From Clostridia bacterium (GTDB lineage: Bacteria > Bacillota > Clostridia > Oscillospirales > Acutalibacteraceae): a stretch of 64,000 bases of DNA. The stretch covers positions 44,455 through 108,454 of the forward strand of contig JAFXAP010000010.1 in assembly GCA_017516965.1 (NCBI GenBank). Direction: 5' to 3'. Each line of letters starts with the position of its first letter. Position 1 is the stretch's first letter. The position numbers and the translations under genes were made by a program. A model generated the notes under the pieces. It ran no database searches. It saw only the letters and a program-made list of their open reading frames with translations, and was not told the DNA's origin. This document shows, piece after piece, positions 17,660 to 27,601 of this stretch.

Positions 17660-20600
17660 ATGTACTCTTTGGGGGAATTGTTTGCTACATATTTAAATGC
17701 TGATACACTTAAAACATTTGAAAATGCAAACATTAAAACGTGCAATTTAAACAGTGATACTCGTGTTATCACTTTAGAAATATTTAGTAATACATATATA
17801 CCTTGTGCAAAGATAAGTTCCTTGTGCGAGGAGATTAAGTGCGCTTTGCAGCTTGAAAAAGCAAATGCCGATATAACATTTTCTAAAGAGGCTTTTTGTG
17901 TAGAAGCGGCAGAGGGCATTATAAATGAAATCCGCATTAAAAATGTTGTGTTTAACGGATTTTTTAACGATGCTGAGTATTTATTGCAAGGCGACTGTTT
18001 AACAATAACACTTAAGCACGGCGGTCACACCCAAATTTGTGAGGGTGGATTTGAAAAGATGTTTAAAGCAGGCGTTAAAAAGCAGTTTGGTTTAGATGTT
18101 GAAATCACTTTTGACGGTGAACTTGAGGATGCTCCTATAATTCTACCTCCGGTTCAAATCGAAAACAAACCTCAAAAAAAGGCCGAAGTGAAAGAAGAAA
18201 ATGTTAAGTATGACTATAAACCAAAAGACGGTTTGCCGGTTTATCTTGAAAGCGCAAAATTGTTTTTTGGCAGAAGAATAGATACCAATATTACAAAAAT
18301 GAGCGACATTGTGCCACCCCCTGCCGAAGAGGGAGCAAAAACATATATTTGCGTATGGGGCGAGGTGTTTGACTTTGAAAGTAAAGTCATTGATACCCGT
18401 CGCGGCGGTAAAATGGCAAAGGTTAAGTTTTATTTAAGTGATAATACCAATTCCATTCCCTGTACAATGACCAAATTTTTTGACCCGCGTTTCAGCAAAA
18501 ATATGGATGAAGATGCGGCGGAGTTTTTAGCCAGTATATCAAAACTTAAAAATGGCGCATGTGTTGCGGCAAACGGCAGTTATTACTACGATAATTGGAG
18601 CCGTGAATATGTTTTTGAACCAAAGGCATTGGCAACACTGCAAAAATATGATGAAACCGATGACTATGAGGGTCAAAAACGAGTAGAGCTTCACTGCCAT
18701 ACCAATATGTCGGCAAACGATGGCGTTGTATCGGCTACCGATATTATAAACCGCGCTTACAACTGGGGTCACAAGGCAATTGCCATAACCGACCACGGCG
18801 TTGTTCAGGCATATCCTGAAATTGCATCGGCTGTATCTTCTATTCGTAAAAAAGGCGGAGAATTTAAGGCTATCTATGGTGTTGAGAGTTATTATATTGA
18901 CGATATACGTCACAATCTTGATGGACTTACTAACAAAGAAATTGGTAAACTCAGCAATCACCAGATAATACTTGTAAAAGATTTTACCGGCCTTAGAAAT
19001 TTGTATGAACTGATTTCTGACGCAAATCTTAACCACTATCACGGCGCGCCGGGAAGACCAATTGTAATGCGCTCAAAACTCGACACCTTGCGCGAGGGTC
19101 TTATACTGGGTTCAGCTTGTGAAGCGGGTGAGCTTTATAAAGCAATAGTTGACGGCAAGAGTGATGATGAACTTTTAGAAATTGCGTCATACTATGATTA
19201 TCTTGAAATTCAGCCTCTTGGCAACAATGAATATATGGTGCGTGACAGCGGTAAAACCTTCCGCGATAAAAAGGGCAACGAACTACCTAACCGTCACAAA
19301 CATGTAACAAGTTTTGAGGTTATAAAGGATTTCAACCGCAAGGTTGTAGAAATTGCCGACAAACTTTCAAAACCCGTTGTGGCAACGGGTGACGTGCATT
19401 TTCTTAAAAAAGAGGATTGCATTTTAAGACAAATTGTTTTGGCAGGTAAGGGATTTAGTGATGTCGAGTTTGAGACACCGCTATACCTTAAAACAACGAG
19501 TGAAATGCTTGATGAGTTTTCATATTTTGGAGACCGTGCATACGAATTTGTGGTTGATAATCCAAACAAAATCGCAGATATGATTTCCCCCGATATAATC
19601 CCTGTGCCAGAAGGTAACTTCCCTCCCGTTATTGAAGGTTCGGACGAGTTACTTCGTGACATATGCTGGGCAAATGCCAAGGCGCTGTATGGCGACCCCG
19701 TGCCTGAAATAGTTGAAAAACGTCTGAACAAAGAACTTAATTCAATTATTAATAACGGATTTTCTATAATGTATATATCGGCGCAAAAACTTGTGGCATA
19801 CAGCGAAGAGCAAGGTTATTTGGTTGGCTCACGAGGTTCGGTAGGATCTTCTTTTGTTGCTACTATGGCAGGTATATCAGAGGTTAACCCCTTAGCGCCT
19901 CACTATGTTTGTAAACTTTGTCAGCACAGCGAATTCTTTACCGACGGTTCAGTGGGTTCGGGATTTGACCTGCCTGAAAAAAATTGTCCGCATTGTAATG
20001 CGCCAATGCATCGCGATGGTCACGATATTCCGTTTGAAACGTTTTTGGGCTTTAAGGGTGACAAGGTGCCTGATATTGACCTTAACTTCTCGGGTGAGGT
20101 TCAAAATAGGGTTCAAGATCACACTAAAACCTTATTTGGCGCAGAAAACGTTTTTCGCGCAGGTACAATATCTACCATTGCTAAACAAACTGCATACGGT
20201 TATACCAAAAAGTTTATTGAACATATGATGACAATTGACCCTAAGTACGGCAGTATCATTGAAAATCAGGCCGAGATTACCCGACTTGCTACAAGGGTTG
20301 AAAATGCCGGTGTTAAATCTACATCAGGTCAGCATCCTGCAGGTATGATTATAGTGCCGAATGATAAAAGCATATACGATTTTTGTCCTGTGCAGCACCC
20401 TGCTGATGACGTTAACAGCGATGTTATTACAACACACTTTGACTTCCATTCTATTCACGATACAATACTTAAACTTGACGAACTCGGTCACGATGTTCCT
20501 ACAATATATAAATATCTTGAGGAATATTCGGGTATAAATGTTAATGATATTTCGATGAGCGACCCAAAGGTTTACAGCCTTTTTACATCAACCGATGCTT

Positions 20601-21544
20601 TGGGTGTAACCCCTGAGGACATTGACTCGAAGACGGGTACATTTTGTTTGCCTGAGTTTGGTACGTCGTTTGTGCGTGGTATGCTTGTGGACTGTCAACC
20701 CAAAAACTTCTCTGACCTTTTGCAGATATCGGGTCTTTCGCACGGTACTGACGTTTATCTTGGCAACGCAAAGGATCTTATTGATAACGGCACTTGTACC
20801 ATTTCAGAGGTTATAGGTACCCGTGACAACATAATGGTTTACCTTATACATCAAGGTATGGATGAGGGACGCGCCTTTAAGATTACCGAAACGGTGCGTA
20901 AAGGTCTTGTTGCGAAGGGTAAGGTTTCTAAAGAAGAATGGGGCAAAATGGAAGATGATATGCGCGCTGTAAACGTGCCTGAGTGGTATATAAATTCTTG
21001 CTATAAGATTAAATATATGTTCCCTAAAGCTCATGCGGCGGCATACGTTATATCGGCTATTAAACTTGGCTGGTATAAAATATATGAACCTTTGGCATTT
21101 TATTGCGCATATTTCACCGCACGTCCCGAAGATGTTGAGGTTGCAACCATCGTTAAAGGTCAGGTTGCGATTCAACGCGCTATGAACGAAATTGTGCTTA
21201 AAGGTAAGGAAGCATCTAAAAAAGAACAGGATGTTTATGATATCTTACAGGTATTTAATGAAATTATGGCTCGTGGCATTAAGGTTTTGCCACCCGATAT
21301 AAATCATTCGCACGCTATGAAGTTCTTGCCTGAAAACGGAGCAATCAGATTGCCGTTTGGCGCGGTATCAGGTGTTGGTGAAAAGGCGGCATACGCCATT
21401 TATGAAACAGCAAAAAAAGGTAACTTTGTTTCCCGCGAAGACTTTGCGTTAGAGTCAGGTGTTTCAAAAACGGTTATACAAAACCTTGCCGACCTTGGCG
21501 CATTTGCCGATTTGCCCGATACAAATCAGATGTCTTTATTTTAA
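17660..21544 (+). CDS. polC: PolC-type DNA polymerase III alpha subunit lacking the internal exonuclease domain
   Basis: This 1294-residue replicative polymerase has PolC order: an N-terminal domain, an OB fold (about 230-280), a PHP domain from about 340 (RVELHCHTNMSANDG, ITDHGVVQAYPE), a palm with PDIDLNFSGE near 803 carrying catalytic aspartates, and a four-cysteine zinc module (CKLC...CPHC, about 750-783) found in PolC. In typical PolC proteins a DnaQ-like 3'-5' exonuclease of about 170 residues with DIETTG is inserted in the PHP domain. Here the chain runs from GVESYYIDD (about 407) straight to SNHQIILVKDFTGLRNLY, and no DxExTG, NASFD or HxxxxD motif is visible. Proofreading would have to be supplied in trans. 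The protein is also short against the usual 1430 or more residues. Confidence 0.93.
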   Translation: MYSLGELFATYLNADTLKTFENANIKTCNLNSDTRVITLEIFSNTYIPCAKISSLCEEIKCALQLEKANADITFSKEAFCVEAAEGIINEIRIKNVVFNGFFNDAEYLLQGDCLTITLKHGGHTQICEGGFEKMFKAGVKKQFGLDVEITFDGELEDAPIILPPVQIENKPQKKAEVKEENVKYDYKPKDGLPVYLESAKLFFGRRIDTNITKMSDIVPPPAEEGAKTYICVWGEVFDFESKVIDTRRGGKMAKVKFYLSDNTNSIPCTMTKFFDPRFSKNMDEDAAEFLASISKLKNGACVAANGSYYYDNWSREYVFEPKALATLQKYDETDDYEGQKRVELHCHTNMSANDGVVSATDIINRAYNWGHKAIAITDHGVVQAYPEIASAVSSIRKKGGEFKAIYGVESYYIDDIRHNLDGLTNKEIGKLSNHQIILVKDFTGLRNLYELISDANLNHYHGAPGRPIVMRSKLDTLREGLILGSACEAGELYKAIVDGKSDDELLEIASYYDYLEIQPLGNNEYMVRDSGKTFRDKKGNELPNRHKHVTSFEVIKDFNRKVVEIADKLSKPVVATGDVHFLKKEDCILRQIVLAGKGFSDVEFETPLYLKTTSEMLDEFSYFGDRAYEFVVDNPNKIADMISPDIIPVPEGNFPPVIEGSDELLRDICWANAKALYGDPVPEIVEKRLNKELNSIINNGFSIMYISAQKLVAYSEEQGYLVGSRGSVGSSFVATMAGISEVNPLAPHYVCKLCQHSEFFTDGSVGSGFDLPEKNCPHCNAPMHRDGHDIPFETFLGFKGDKVPDIDLNFSGEVQNRVQDHTKTLFGAENVFRAGTISTIAKQTAYGYTKKFIEHMMTIDPKYGSIIENQAEITRLATRVENAGVKSTSGQHPAGMIIVPNDKSIYDFCPVQHPADDVNSDVITTHFDFHSIHDTILKLDELGHDVPTIYKYLEEYSGINVNDISMSDPKVYSLFTSTDALGVTPEDIDSKTGTFCLPEFGTSFVRGMLVDCQPKNFSDLLQISGLSHGTDVYLGNAKDLIDNGTCTISEVIGTRDNIMVYLIHQGMDEGRAFKITETVRKGLVAKGKVSKEEWGKMEDDMRAVNVPEWYINSCYKIKYMFPKAHAAAYVISAIKLGWYKIYEPLAFYCAYFTARPEDVEVATIVKGQVAIQRAMNEIVLKGKEASKKEQDVYDILQVFNEIMARGIKVLPPDINHSHAMKFLPENGAIRLPFGAVSGVGEKAAYAIYETAKKGNFVSREDFALESGVSKTVIQNLADLGAFADLPDTNQMSLF

Positions 21545-21551
21545 TTTAAAT

Positions 21552-21592
21552 AAAAAACGAGAAAATTCTATCTTGAATTTTCTCGTTTTTTT
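21552..21592 (+). terminator. Rho-independent terminator after polC
   Basis: Sixteen bases ending GAGAAAATTC pair perfectly with GAATTTTCTC, followed by GTTTTTTT. This ends the pyrH-to-polC transcription unit. Confidence 0.9.
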
Positions 21593-21671
21593 GTTTATTG
21601 TGTTATCTCTACTGCTAATTTTATTAAAAAATAGTGTAAAATCTACTAAAATTTAAAGCTTTTTGAAAAAA

Positions 21672-21740
21672 GTTACAAAAAAGGTTGCAATTTTGTAACC
21701 TTTGAGTATAATAGTAAAGGAAATTGTTACAAATTTGTAA
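21672..21740 (+). promoter_or_regulatory. Promoter overlapped by two palindromic operators
   Basis: TTGCAA (21685-21690), a 16-base spacer and TATAAT (21707-21712) form a promoter. A perfect inverted repeat, GTTACAAAA (21672-21680) and TTTTGTAAC (21691-21699), straddles the -35 box. A second palindrome, TTACAAATTTGTAA (21727-21740), lies just after the expected transcription start. The two sites share the TTACAAA half and are probably bound by the same dimeric regulator. Confidence 0.65.
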
Positions 21741-21762
21741 TCTTTTGGAAGGAGAATGCGCT

Positions 21763-23001
21763 ATTTTTAATGATGTAATTTCACTTATTATTAAAAGTGT
21801 AAAGAAATTAGCGTTTATAATTAAGAATAGTTCAAGCAAAGTAAAGCAAGGCGTATTTGCTATTGTGGCCGTTATTGCTATTATGGCAAGTCTTACTTTT
21901 ACCGGCGTTCGCTTAGCATATAAAGTAAATTATAGTGGCAATATTATAGCAACCGTCAGCAGCAAAAAGCAGTTTGATGATGCTTTGGCGCTTGTTGCAG
22001 GTTTGGTTGAGGGTAATGAGGTTTCATCAGTTGTTGAAAAACCAAACTTCAGCGCTACAATGACCCTTAATGAAAAGATAAATAGCACTAATGAAGTTGC
22101 TACCGCTATAATTGATAATACCGATGAAATTGTCAAGGCTGCTACTCTTATGGTAAACGGCAAGGCTATGGCCTGTGCGGATGAGGGTTTTATTAACAGA
22201 GCCTTAAATGTAAGACTTAACCGTTTTAATGATAAAAAATTTGAATGTACCAACCATTTTGTAAAAAAAGTTGAATGTGTACCAGGATATTTTATGGTAT
22301 CTCAGCTTGACAATAATCGCAAGGTGGAAGACATTATATCTTCTCTTTCTGTTGTTACAGAGGTTAACGAGGTTAGTGATGTTGTAATTCCTTATGAAAG
22401 CATTATAGAAGAAAATGACGAGAAATCGGTAGACTATAGTAAAGTAAAGGTTTCAGGCGTATCGGGCGTTAGCCGTACCACAAAAAAGGTTGTGATGCTA
22501 AACGGCGTGGTTAAGTCAAGTGAAGATCTTGGCGAAACTGTTGTAGTAGCACCCGTTAACGAGGTTATTGTTCGCGGAACATTAAGAAATCCTGCAACTG
22601 CAGCCGAAATGCAACAGGCAAGTAGTGCCGGATTTATATTCCCATTGCCAACGGGTACTTGGAGTGTAAGTTCATATTACGGTGACGGAAGAGGTCACAA
22701 GGGCTTTGACCTTCGCGCGCCAAGCGGTACCTCAATTTATGCAGTAGCAAACGGTACTGTTGTGCAGTCAGGTTGGAATGGTGCCTATGGTTACTGTGTA
22801 ATAATTGAGCACACAAACGGTATGCGCACACTTTATGCCCACGCAAAACAGCTTTGCTGCAGTGTGGGAGACACCGTATCTCAGGGTGAGGTTATTGCCC
22901 TTGTTGGTACAACAGGTCAGTCAACCGGTAATCACCTGCATTTTGAAGTTATTGTGGGTGGCAGAAACGTTAATCCCGGACCATATATTAACATAGGCTA
23001 A
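21763..23001 (+). CDS. G5-domain and M23 (LytM-type) peptidase, secreted/anchored
   Basis: This cell-wall endopeptidase-like protein of about 412 residues has an N-terminal hydrophobic segment (GVFAIVAVIAIMASLTFTGV) serving as signal anchor, a central unrecognised region and a G5 domain (SRTTKKVVMLNGVVKSS...EVIVRGT). It ends in an M23 peptidase domain with HKGFDLRAPSG and HLHFEV, the zinc and catalytic residues. It would cut peptidoglycan cross-bridges outside the membrane; in spore formers related proteins act in engulfment or germination. The start is unusual. AAGGAG at 21749-21754 is 8 bases before an in-frame ATT (21763), and no ATG, GTG or TTG follows soon. In-frame TTG codons at 21724 and 21745 lie upstream of that site. 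Confidence 0.85.
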   Translation: MFNDVISLIIKSVKKLAFIIKNSSSKVKQGVFAIVAVIAIMASLTFTGVRLAYKVNYSGNIIATVSSKKQFDDALALVAGLVEGNEVSSVVEKPNFSATMTLNEKINSTNEVATAIIDNTDEIVKAATLMVNGKAMACADEGFINRALNVRLNRFNDKKFECTNHFVKKVECVPGYFMVSQLDNNRKVEDIISSLSVVTEVNEVSDVVIPYESIIEENDEKSVDYSKVKVSGVSGVSRTTKKVVMLNGVVKSSEDLGETVVVAPVNEVIVRGTLRNPATAAEMQQASSAGFIFPLPTGTWSVSSYYGDGRGHKGFDLRAPSGTSIYAVANGTVVQSGWNGAYGYCVIIEHTNGMRTLYAHAKQLCCSVGDTVSQGEVIALVGTTGQSTGNHLHFEVIVGGRNVNPGPYINIG

Positions 23002-23027
23002 TAAAAATAAATGATTACAGATATTTT

Positions 23028-23053
23028 GCCCCGACTGTGTCGGGGCATTTTTA
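23028..23053 (+). terminator. Rho-independent terminator after the M23 peptidase gene
   Basis: GCCCCGAC (23028-23035), a TGT loop and GTCGGGGC (23039-23046) form a perfect stem followed by ATTTTTA. Confidence 0.9.
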
Positions 23054-23162
23054 TATACAAATTAAGATGATTATGTGTTTAAAACCTTGACTAAACCACA
23101 ATATTTAGTGTATAATATATGATAATATGTAAAAATATTGCTATTTGCAAGGAAGTGTAATT

Positions 23163-25151
23163 TTGGCTAAAGCAAAACCACAATATGATAATACAAGTAT
23201 TCAAAAACTTGAAGGTCCCGACAGGGTGAGAAAACGTCCCGGCGTTATATTTGGCTCTGACGGTCTTGACGGCTGTGAACATTCGGTTTTTGAAATTATA
23301 TCTAACTCTATTGACGAAGCGCGTGAGGGTTATGGCAAAAAAATAGTTATAACCTATCATAGTGATAATTCTATCGAGGTGCAGGACTTTGGTCGCGGTT
23401 GCCCTGTAGACTACAACTCTAAATACGATTGCGAAAACTGGGAAATGGTTTTTTGCGAAATGTATGCAGGCGGTAAATACGGCACCGACGAAGGCTCTAA
23501 CTACAGCACGTCAATCGGTCTTAACGGTTTGGGTCTTTGCGCAACACAGTACGCTGCTGAGTGGATGGATGTTGAGGTTCGCCGTGACGGCTTTAAATAC
23601 AGTCTTCACTTTGAAAAAGGATTTAACATTGGCGGACTAAAGCGCGAAGAATACAGCGGACGAGAAACAGGTACCAAAATCCGCTGGAAACCCGATATCG
23701 AAGTATTTACCGATATAAATATTCCACGTGATTATTTTATTGACACCCTTAAAAGACAGGCGATAGTTAATGATGGTTTGTTATTTGAATTCCGTGAACA
23801 ACAGGGCGCGCGATATATAACACAGGACATACTTTATGAAAACGGTATTACCGACTATGTAAATGAAAAGGTAGGGGAAGAAAAACTTACCTCGGTACAA
23901 TTCTGGAGCGCTGAACGCAAGGGTCGTGACAGGGAAGACAAACCTGAATACAAGGTTAAAATAAATGCGGCGCTTACATTTTCTAACCGACACACTTTAA
24001 AAGAATATTATCACAACTCAAGTTGGCTTGAGTATGGCGGCGCGCCTGAACGCGCAGTAAGAAATGCGTTTGTATATCAGATTGATGCTTATCTAAAGCA
24101 AAACAATAAATATAAAAGCGGTGAAAGCAAGATAACCTTTTCTGATATAGAAGAGTGTTTGGTGCTTGTGATATCTTCATTTTCACCGGGTGGTCTGGTG
24201 TCGTATGAAAACCAGACTAAAAAATCGATTACCAATAAGTTTATCGGCGACGCTATGACCGAATTTTTGCGTCATCAGCTTGAAATCTATTTTATAGAAA
24301 ATAAAGCCGAGGCAGAAAAAATTGCTGAGCAGGTGCTTATTAACAAACGTAGCCGTGAACGCAGTGAAAAGGAAAGAATAAATCTTAAAAAGACATTGGC
24401 TACCGGCAATTCAATGGCTGACCGTGTGCAAAAGTTTGTTGACTGCCGTAGCAAAGACGTTAACGAGCGCGAACTTTACATAGTTGAGGGTGACTCGGCT
24501 CTGGGTTCTTGTAAACTGGCTCGTGACGCGGCGTTTCAGGCCATTATGCCCGTTCGCGGTAAGATTCTTAACTGTCTTAAGGCAGAATATGATAAGATTT
24601 TTAAAAGTGAAATTATTACCGATTTGCTTAAAGTGTTAGGTTGCGGTGTTGAGGTTAAGTCAAAGGCCAACAAAAATCTTTCTAACTTTGATATGGCAAA
24701 CCTGAGATGGAATAAGATTATAATTTGTACCGATGCTGACGTTGACGGATTCCATATTCGTACGCTAATTCTTACAATGATTTATCGTCTTATGCCAACG
24801 CTTATCAGTGAGGGTAAGGTCTTTATAGCAGAAACTCCATTATATGAAATAAACACTAAGGCAAAAACCTATTTTGCATATGATGAAAATGAAAAGGCTG
24901 ACATACTTAACGAAATAGGCGACGAAAAGTACACTTTACAGCGTTCAAAGGGACTTGGTGAAAACCAACCCGATATGATGAACCTGACAACAATGAATCC
25001 CGAAACAAGACGTCTTATAAAAATACTTCCTGAAGATGCCCTGCATACCAGCGAAATGTTTGATTTGCTTCTCGGAGACAATCTTACAGGCAGAAAAGAC
25101 TATATTTCGGAATACGGATATCTTTATATGGAAGATGCCGACATCAGTTAA
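23163..25151 (+). CDS. Type IIA topoisomerase subunit B (GyrB/ParE family, divergent)
   Basis: This 662-residue ATPase/TOPRIM subunit pairs with the downstream A subunit. The GHKL ATPase has NSIDEAREG, DFGRGCPVDY and GLNGLGL. The TOPRIM domain has YIVEGDSALGS, where classical GyrB reads EGDSAGGS, and later CTDADVDGFHIRTL. The C-terminus is the short Firmicute form without the Gram-negative insertion. The TTG at 23163 has GGAAG upstream. Because it is a B-A pair far from dnaA or recF, it is more likely a ParE-like second topoisomerase than the main gyrase. This assignment is inferred. Confidence 0.85.
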   Translation: MAKAKPQYDNTSIQKLEGPDRVRKRPGVIFGSDGLDGCEHSVFEIISNSIDEAREGYGKKIVITYHSDNSIEVQDFGRGCPVDYNSKYDCENWEMVFCEMYAGGKYGTDEGSNYSTSIGLNGLGLCATQYAAEWMDVEVRRDGFKYSLHFEKGFNIGGLKREEYSGRETGTKIRWKPDIEVFTDINIPRDYFIDTLKRQAIVNDGLLFEFREQQGARYITQDILYENGITDYVNEKVGEEKLTSVQFWSAERKGRDREDKPEYKVKINAALTFSNRHTLKEYYHNSSWLEYGGAPERAVRNAFVYQIDAYLKQNNKYKSGESKITFSDIEECLVLVISSFSPGGLVSYENQTKKSITNKFIGDAMTEFLRHQLEIYFIENKAEAEKIAEQVLINKRSRERSEKERINLKKTLATGNSMADRVQKFVDCRSKDVNERELYIVEGDSALGSCKLARDAAFQAIMPVRGKILNCLKAEYDKIFKSEIITDLLKVLGCGVEVKSKANKNLSNFDMANLRWNKIIICTDADVDGFHIRTLILTMIYRLMPTLISEGKVFIAETPLYEINTKAKTYFAYDENEKADILNEIGDEKYTLQRSKGLGENQPDMMNLTTMNPETRRLIKILPEDALHTSEMFDLLLGDNLTGRKDYISEYGYLYMEDADIS

Positions 25152-25178
25152 TGATATAAACTAAAGGAGATTATCAAA

Positions 25179-27422
25179 TTGGCTCCAAGAAAGAAAAAAG
25201 AAACAGAGCAAAAAACTAAAAAGCCACAAAGCAATGCATATATCGCAGGTGCAGGTACCGTTGTTGAAAGTTTGGTAACCGACACGCTTAAATCGAATTT
25301 TATGCCATATGCTATGAGTGTAATTGTTTCGCGTGCTATTCCTGAAATTGACGGTTTTAAGCCTTCGCACCGTAAGTTGCTTTACACTATGCACACAATG
25401 GGACTGCTTAAAGGCTCTACCATAAAATCTGCAAACATTGTAGGTCGCACAATGCAGCTTAACCCTCACGGTGATGCTGCAATTTACGAAACAATGGTAC
25501 GACTGAGTGAAGGCAACGAGGCGCTGTTGCACCCTTATGTTAAATCAAAGGGTTCGTTTGGTAAGGCATATTCACGCGATATGCAGTGCGCCGCTTCGCG
25601 TTATACCGAGGCTAAACTTGCGCCAATTGCAGAAGAACTTTTTGTTGATATTGACAAGGACACCGTTGATTTTGTAGATAACTATGACGCTACAATGAAA
25701 GAGCCTGTGCTTTTCCCGGTAACATTTCCGTCGATACTTGTAAATGCAAATATGGGTATCGCCGCAGGTATGGCGAGCAACATTTGTCCGTTTAACCTGC
25801 GTGAAGTATGCGAAACAACAATCGCTTATATTAAAGATAATGATATAAACATTGCCGACACACTTTTGGCTCCTGATTTTCCAATAGGTGGCGAATTGCT
25901 TTATAACCGCGCCGAAATGGAAAAGATTTATGAAACAGGACGCGGCAGTTTTAAACTGCGCGGCACCTATGAATATGATAAGTCAAACAACTGTATCGAT
26001 ATAAAATCTATACCTTCTACCACCACAACCGAGGCTATTATTGAAAAGGTAATCGACCTTGTAAAGACAAAAAAGATTACCGAGATTAACGATATCCGTG
26101 ATGAAACCGACCTTGGTGGTTTGCAGATTACAATCGACCTAAAACGTGGTGTTGACCCTGAAAAACTTATGAAAAAGCTTTTCAAGATGACTCCACTGCA
26201 AGACAGTTTTTCTTGCAACTTTAATATTCTTATCGCATCAAGTCCTATGGTGCTTGGCGTAAAAGATATCATCAGTGAGTGGGTGGCATTCCGCAGTGAG
26301 TGTGTGCGTCGCAGAGTTTATTTTAAACTCGAAAAGGCTAAGAACAAACTACACCTGCTTAAAGGTATGGAAAAGATACTGCTTGATATCGACAAGGCAA
26401 TAAAAATTGTTCGTGATACCCGTGAAGAAAAAGAGGTTGTGCCAAACCTTATGATAGGCTTTGGTATTGATGAAACTCAGGCTGAATATGTAGCAGAAAT
26501 AAAGTTGCGCCACCTAAATCGCGAATATATTTTAAAACGTCTTGATGAAATTGAAAACCTCGAAAAAGAAATTGATGAAATGCAATCTATTCTTGATTCT
26601 AAGGCAAAGATAAAGAAGATAATTGTAAAAGAACTTGAAGAGGTTGCAAAAAAATACGGTCAGGACAGAAAAACACAAATTGTGTCTGCCGAAACTGAGG
26701 ATGTAACAAACGAACCCGAAATACTTGATGAGTCACCTGTTACACTATTCTTTACAAAAGACGGTTACTTTAAAAAGATTACACCGCTATCTTTGCGTAT
26801 GAGCGGTGAGCAAAAGCTTAAAGAGGGCGACGAAATCACCCAGACAATAGAGTCAAGCAACGCGCATGAGCTGTTGTTCTTTACCACAAATGCTCAGGTT
26901 TATAAAAGCCGTGTGTTTGACTTTGCTGACGGTAAGGCAAGCGCGCTTGGCGACTTTGTCGCAAGTAAACTTGGGTTTGACGAGGGTGAATCAAGTCTTT
27001 ATATGGTTCACACACGCGATTACAGCGGATTTATGATTTTTGTGTTTGACAATGGTCGTATAGCAAAGGTTCCGCTTAAATCTTACGAGACTAAAACTAA
27101 TCGTAAAAAGCTTATTAAGGCATACTGTGAAAAACACAAAATTCACACAATTCTTTATTTTGAGAAAGATTGTGATATCTTGCTTAAATCTACAAACAAT
27201 CGTATGCTTTTGGTAAACACTGCGCTCATACCTGCAAAAGCAACCAAAGACAATGGTGGTATTGCAGTTATGACTCAAAAGAAAGGTCAGCGCATATTTA
27301 CCGCAGAAGTTTGCGACACAGAAACACTTGATAATCCAAGTCGTTATCGTACAAAGAATTTACCTGCCGCAGGCGCATTGCCGCAAAAGGGACAAGCAAC
27401 ACAAACTGCACTTGACATCTAA
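25179..27422 (+). CDS. Type IIA topoisomerase subunit A (GyrA/ParC family, divergent)
   Basis: This 747-residue subunit cleaves and rejoins DNA. IPEIDGFKPSHRKLLY corresponds to the winged-helix start, GRTMQLNPHGDAAIYETMVRL to the quinolone-pocket region and ASRYTEAKL contains the active-site tyrosine. Residues of about 430-500 form the coiled-coil arm. The C-terminal domain has few recognisable GyrA-box repeats, favouring a ParC-like decatenase. The TTG start at 25179 has AGGAG 9 bases upstream. It follows the B subunit by 27 bases. Confidence 0.85.
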   Translation: MAPRKKKETEQKTKKPQSNAYIAGAGTVVESLVTDTLKSNFMPYAMSVIVSRAIPEIDGFKPSHRKLLYTMHTMGLLKGSTIKSANIVGRTMQLNPHGDAAIYETMVRLSEGNEALLHPYVKSKGSFGKAYSRDMQCAASRYTEAKLAPIAEELFVDIDKDTVDFVDNYDATMKEPVLFPVTFPSILVNANMGIAAGMASNICPFNLREVCETTIAYIKDNDINIADTLLAPDFPIGGELLYNRAEMEKIYETGRGSFKLRGTYEYDKSNNCIDIKSIPSTTTTEAIIEKVIDLVKTKKITEINDIRDETDLGGLQITIDLKRGVDPEKLMKKLFKMTPLQDSFSCNFNILIASSPMVLGVKDIISEWVAFRSECVRRRVYFKLEKAKNKLHLLKGMEKILLDIDKAIKIVRDTREEKEVVPNLMIGFGIDETQAEYVAEIKLRHLNREYILKRLDEIENLEKEIDEMQSILDSKAKIKKIIVKELEEVAKKYGQDRKTQIVSAETEDVTNEPEILDESPVTLFFTKDGYFKKITPLSLRMSGEQKLKEGDEITQTIESSNAHELLFFTTNAQVYKSRVFDFADGKASALGDFVASKLGFDEGESSLYMVHTRDYSGFMIFVFDNGRIAKVPLKSYETKTNRKKLIKAYCEKHKIHTILYFEKDCDILLKSTNNRMLLVNTALIPAKATKDNGGIAVMTQKKGQRIFTAEVCDTETLDNPSRYRTKNLPAAGALPQKGQATQTALDI

Positions 27423-27423
27423 C

Positions 27424-27597
27424 GTGTTTAGAGGTAAAATAAAAAACCGTCCGAAAGCCACATACTCTGAATATTTTCAAAGTAAAAATCGCATCTCGGG
27501 CGGTATGTCCGCCTCGAAATGCAAACGCGTATGTTCGTGGCTGACAATATTAATTATTTGCATATCAATTTTAATTATACCTATTTGGAGTTGGTAA
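27424..27597 (+). CDS. Possible small membrane protein
   Basis: A 57-codon frame opens with GTG one base after the topoisomerase A stop and ends 4 bases before valS. The first 35 residues are basic and polar. The last 20 ([19 protein letters not shown]) form a clear membrane segment. No good ribosome binding site precedes it, so expression would rely on reinitiation after the upstream stop. I do not recognise a family and it could be chance coding. Confidence 0.4.
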   Translation: MFRGKIKNRPKATYSEYFQSKNRISGGMSASKCKRVCSWLTILIICISILIIPIWSW

Positions 27598-27601
27598 ATT
27601 T

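Noticed and set aside
27423-27601. T-box riboswitch upstream of valS
   Set aside because: The gap is under 180 bases and contains a possible small gene; no specifier loop, T-box sequence or terminator was seen.
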